A stretch of 64,000 bases of DNA from Mycteria americana (Eukaryota; Chordata; Aves; Ciconiiformes; Ciconiidae): assembly GCF_035582795.1 (NCBI RefSeq), contig NC_134368.1, positions 36,330,501 through 36,394,500 of the forward strand, read 5' to 3'. Position 1 is the first letter of the stretch. Each line of letters starts with the position of its first letter. Shown piece by piece: positions 58,901 through 64,000 of this stretch. The notes under the pieces are model-generated. The model worked only from the letters and a program-made list of their open reading frames with translations. It was not told where the DNA came from and did no database searches. The position numbers and the translations under genes are program-made.

Positions 58901-61900
58901 TTTGTAATTTGAACCCATGGACAGCATGATTTTTAAATCTTAAATCTTGTCCTAACTATAATCAAATTTACATTAAAATTTAAATTTTCATTATGAACAA
59001 GAAGCAGCAGTGATTTCAAATAATATTTCCTATTTATGGAACCACAAATGCATGGCAGTCCATGCTTCTTTTCCACAATATAGCTAAGATTATTTCCAGC
59101 CTTGTATGGCCCATATTTGTTCAACAGTCATCATTACATATCAATATATGAATATAGCTGTTCAGCTATTGTTTGTAAACTCATTAGAAAGCACACTGAT
59201 ACAAGCAATACATATAGATCAAAATCTTACAAACTGTATGTACATATTCACAGAAAACAATGTCAGCATGTTAAACACATTAAATTACCATGCTGAGCTT
59301 TAGCTCCTGGATGCATTTGTGATGGGAAGATGGAGAAAGACCTGCTCCACTTCCCTCCTGCCCCAGGGAACTGCATTTTAGAAAGTCTCTCCACAGGAGA
59401 AGAGCAAGAGCACCCAGGTTCACTGTGAAAAGGCAGCCTCTAATGCTTGGTTAATGCTTAGCATTTCTCAACAGCAAACCAGATGTTGAACAAATGTTCA
59501 TGCAATTAATTACTATTACAATCCTGATTGTTACCATAAACTGCAGAAATATAATTTCTATGTACTTTAAGGATAACAGAATTTTATCATTTTGGGGCGA
59601 TTAGCATCCTGTGCATTTTAGCCTCTTTTTGCTCATTCAGATATAGGTAGAAGAGGGAGAAGAGCTTCATTGTCACAAAAAATGTTAATTTCTGTATGTT
59701 AAATGTTAAATATCTTTATGAAGACAGCAATGGAAATATAGTAATAAATGAAAAAAGTGGTTTTTCTTAACTGTATACTGTTAGATATGATAGCATATGT
59801 AACACTGAGAATACAGATTTTGTCCACAGAGTGATTATAAATACATAATACATAGATACTGGAAAAGAGGATTATGGGGAAAAGTTGAGAAAAGGAGGAA
59901 TAGAAATGCTAGGCAAGAGTATAGTTTCGTAGGACAATGGAATTATAAAGTTGTACAATGAGGCAAGGGCAAAATCCATTTCTGTGTCTGCCATTTAGTG
60001 CTGGTCCCACTAGAGACTGTAAATAACTGATGAGCTACATTTCCTTCTAGAGGTGTGGTAAGGGATAGATTCTCTGACTTGTATCAAAAGAAAAATATAT
60101 TTAGAGAAATTTGTCAGATTGATGTGAAGGTGCTCACATTTTTCTATCTTTTTTTTTCTTCTTTTTGTCTAATACAAAGAAAACTAAGAGCTTGGGATGG
60201 AACACAGAGCTACAGCATTAGTTCCATGAAAATTTATGCCCTAGAACAGATTAAAGAAACCAAGCCAACCACTGCAAATTGGCACAAAATATTGGACTCT
60301 AGTGTGTCCTTTGTCCATGGAACACAATCAAATTCTCTCTTTGGTAGAGGGAAATAGTAAGAACCTAACATCTGACTCCTGTCTTCACATTAGCTGCTTG
60401 ATTAATAAGAGCTGAACCTCAGTTACGCCTGCCTAAAGATACTAAACAACTAGCATCCCAAGAGCTTTCTTATTTCTTTTCCAAATAGGTCTTGGAGCAA
60501 AAGAGTATTTGTCCTATAGGATAGGATTTACTAAAAGGGAACAGTAACCAAGGAACAATGCCATATTGTTTTCCCCTTTAACACCTGTAATTTAAATTTA
60601 ATGTATTCACTCCAGAAGAACATATTCCTCTGTGGCAAAATCTTTTCATCCTACACTAGGACTCTCATTTCTTCCAGTGTTTTTTTCATTTGTCTCAGTA
60701 TCCTGTCATCTGAAAGAGTTTTGCCACATTATCACTTTTACCATCTATTTTACCCCCTATTCTTCCCACTTTAGGGACTTGTTCAGCGGTGTGGAACAAG
60801 TTCTTATTCTGAGCAATGTTTGCTTGTCAGTGATATTGTCTCCAAGTTGGCCTGATGTTCAGGCTATTAATCATCAGAGGAAAGGTTTGGTGACCAAGCT
60901 GAGGTAGATATTTTGTCAGCACTGCTGAACCTGCTTCTGCTTTGTACATCCACTGACTTTTATACATCTACTGAAAATCTCATACAACTAAGTTTCTTCT
61001 TATCCTGGAAGAAAAAGGTTGGATGTGTTTGTTCATTTGTTTGACATGGCAGTTTGGCATAGGTTTTTAATTCCATGCAGACTTAAAAGAACCATTTGCA
61101 GGAACTGTCTTGAAGATGAAAAGTTTAACTGCTGTTCTTCTCTCCCGTAAATCTGACTAAAGGTATGTGTTTCTTTTTTTCCTCACTCTTCATGCTACAT
61201 TGTGTTAGTAAAGGCATATCTGGGTGAAGCTGATCCCCCAGAAGAAAGGGGAGATGACTCTCTCCCTCAGAAGCAGCTAAGCAGGGTCAATAAAAGCAAG
61301 AACTTGCCAAGAGGAAGACCATGCCGAGGAAGGAGTCAGGAAGAGAGCTTGCAGCTACAGCAGGGGCTGAGATGGCCGAAAAGAACAGAAAATAGATCAG
61401 GCCTAAGAAATGGGGAGAAGAGGACCACAGGAGACCATCAAAGTCCTTGAACTGACTGAAATCAATCCTGGAAGAAAGGATCTGCCCTGAAAGTACAAAA
61501 AAGGCAGGGAGAAACTGGTTTATTTTTATTCTTCTCTGTCTTAAATGGTTTTCTTCATCAAGCTCACTGTAAGGAGAAGGTTAATTGATCTGTTTTAAAG
61601 CTCTGACCAGCTCAACATCCCGCCACATCAAATTTACAGGAAGCTTGACCTTGTTAATAAAATATACCTAAAAATATCATAAAGGATTAACACTGTCCTA
61701 TTCCAGATATTGGAATTTATAAAAGAAGTCCCCTTGGACTTTCCTGAACTATGAATTCAAGTCTATCAGGAAATGAATATAATTAATATAATGACAGCAA
61801 ATACTACCATTACCCATCAGTGGCTGCAACTGACACACAGAATTTCAATAAAAGAGTTTGAAGGAGGTTTTTTACGTGTTACCAAAATAGTTACTTCTGC

Positions 61901-64000
61901 ATCATTGACTGACCTGTTTTACTTCACACAAATGAAGGCTGTTAGTCTGGGTTTACATATTTTTTTGAGAAAGTGAAGAATTTCCACATCTTTTGGGGAA
62001 GCCCTTCTGCTGTTACTTTACAAAATACATTAATCTGCTAAAGCAGAATTTTTGTGCTCATACATGGAAACAGCTAAAGGGGCTCTCTGAGGACCTCAAG
62101 CCATCTTTCACTTTCAAAACTGTTGAAGGAATCTTTTCACTTACAAAGCTAAATACAGATGTTTCTGAAACTAAAGTAAGAAAATCTAGGAGGCTTTAGC
62201 TAAGATGTGGAAGACGCTCTTCCCCCCCTTTTTTTAGCATTCAGTCACCTGTAGAACATTTTACAAGGATAACATTTAAGAAATGAGGTGATTATTCTCT
62301 AACAGACCAAAGAAAAGCAAAGGGACTGTTCAGTGCTGTCTGAAGCTAAGGCTGCCTTACCACTTGCTCACCACTCTATCCTTTTCATAATAAACTTCTT
62401 GTCAGGTTTTGCAACACAGTATAAATACCCTGTATCTTTGACATACACCGATTGTACAGAACATCTTCCTTCTGGCACCCTTTCAGCATAGGGATATTTT
62501 TTTTTTAATAGTCATTGAGATTATTATCCCACCTTTCTTTGGGTGCCTTCTTTATTTTTAGCTTCCTAAGTAGAAGTGTTGACTTCTGGTTTGTTAAGTT
62601 TTGTTAAATAATGAAGTATGTTGGCACACTAAAAACCTGTACCTAAAAAAAGATTAAGAACTCAGGAGTAAGGTTCAGAGGGAGAACAGGCAAAGTTTTT
62701 ACTGAATATTTAAAAGGATACTATCTTTAGCTGTCTATATTTAGCTTTCCAGCTTGCTTAAAAGCTTTTTTTGTAAGATTCTCTCTAACACTTAAACAAA
62801 GATAGAAAGGAGTATAAGACAGAAAATAGGCATTAAAAAAGTAAAGGAGTTCCAACAGCCAAGATATTATATACATAATATTATGAGACTTAGATTATAT
62901 TGGTGGTATAGTTTTCCAAATTTATTTTATTTTCACACAGACAAAAGGTTCACATTTTTTACACTGGAGGTATTGAACTTGATTTTACAAATTGTGTTTG
63001 GATTCTCAAGGTGAGAAGTTAGGACATTTCTGAGTCATAACAAAAATCAATAGGTACAAATACTTCAGATGAGATATCATAACACAACTCTTAAATGCTA
63101 TCATACTGAAATTACCATAATATAAAATTCAATACTTTTGACAGCAAGTATTAGTTTCAGCAATTTATTTCATTGTATTGGACAGATTTTTCTGGTGCTA
63201 CAGGTTAAGTAAGAACCCTGAGTGATAAGTTCTCAAGACATATGTAGATACTGAAAGTCAACAGCATTTATATATTTCTTTCCTATTAGCTAGTGCCATA
63301 GCCTCATTGTCTTTTGACTACATTTGTTGTTAGACATTTAGACTTAAACAATAGAAAAATAAATGCTTTCTGAAAAATTCCACACCACTCTTCACAAAAG
63401 AAAAACCCAGAGAACATGCAAGTAACTAAAACAAGATGGAGAGGAATAATAATTCAACAATAAAATTATGAGATACATTCAATACACAGAGCCACTTATT
63501 TGCTCACTTACACCACTTCAACTTGTCTGAAGTCAGTGGAGTTAGCTAAATCATTATTTTAGCCAATTGCTTCTAGTCAAAAGCCTACTTCTAAAGACGC
63601 AATGGTTTGGCAAATTCATCAGCACGCTAAGTTACATGTCTCCATGTAAGTGAGCTCTTAGTAGAGAGCTTCATTTAAAACTGTTAAGATAAAAGGCACA
63701 AATCCAAACCCTATTTCATTTCTAATAAGCATTAAATATAAAAGCCATGTATTTGCTAATTAACTAACCAAGAGGATATTGAAAAATTTTGGAGTTGTAT
63801 GTCAGTATTTACTAAAGAGAAGGAAAGTCCTTTAAGAGATTAACCTCACTTATGTAAGCTCATCAGGGTACGTTGTGGAAATACCTGCAGTCTTCTATGA
63901 TGTCAAAGGGCAATCATACTTGACTATTTCTCTTACTAGTTTCTCTCAAATAATTATTGCTTGGAAATTTTATTCAGTGCTGTGTGAAAAATCCCATCAT
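52926..64000 (+). other. MTNR1A intron 1, distal part, no exon recognised
   Basis: AT-rich DNA to the end of the window. Open frames are short and lie on both strands, and none reads as a melatonin-receptor or other known exon. Runs of A or T of 9-13 bases are frequent. Exon 2 must lie beyond 64000 or in a part of the genome not shown here. Confidence 0.65.

Noticed and set aside
61202..61450. Charged 82-codon + strand frame as a small gene
   Set aside because: It has no recognisable domain or promoter, and its composition (Arg, Gln, Gly) could come from purine-rich DNA alone.
1..64000. tRNA, rRNA, CRISPR arrays, bacterial operons or plasmid features
   Set aside because: None was seen. The gene structure, CpG island, LINE and LTR content are those of a vertebrate nuclear genome.

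Overview
The window is vertebrate, most likely avian, nuclear DNA. It holds one gene that can be named with confidence: the 5' end of MTNR1A, encoding melatonin receptor 1A (Mel1a), on the + strand at 20277-20469. The bird assignment rests on three things. The exon reads as a close variant of the avian Mel1a N terminus. A CR1 LINE carries the typical avian 3' end. Several ERVL-type LTRs have the organisation familiar from bird genomes. I cannot name the species.

Layout. 1-17.9 kb is AT-rich, gene-poor DNA upstream of the receptor. It contains a well-preserved solo LTR (6928-7687) with a perfect 5-bp target-site duplication, a second LTR-like piece (about 10.57-10.995 kb) and an AT-rich block of palindromes (14367-14855). 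17.95-20.75 kb is a strong CpG island with the MTNR1A promoter: a TATA-like box at 20033, E-boxes, a D-box, an EGR1-type site and MEF2-type sites. The exon follows, with an upstream ORF in a strong start context and a consensus splice donor. From 20470 to the end (43.5 kb) everything lies in the first intron if the gene model is right, because the long second exon that encodes TM2-TM7 is not present.

The intron carries old and younger mobile elements. These are a degraded CR1 3' tail (28.65 kb), LTR remnants (27.0 and 30.2 kb), a nearly full-length minus-strand ERVL-type LTR with an intact CRE (45973-46548), and a rearranged CR1 copy (51025-52844). The CR1 copy has lost most of its reverse-transcriptase region and is capped at its 5' side by an 81-bp inverted repeat. 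Between about 31.7 and 38.6 kb the minus strand is purine-rich and gives a run of protein-like reading traces broken by stops and frame changes. I report it as a possible decayed coding sequence of unknown identity, with low confidence.

No tRNA, rRNA, CRISPR array, prokaryotic operon or intact second gene was recognised. Most open frames in the promoter region are by-products of GC-rich DNA. All motif and repeat calls were made by eye without database searches.
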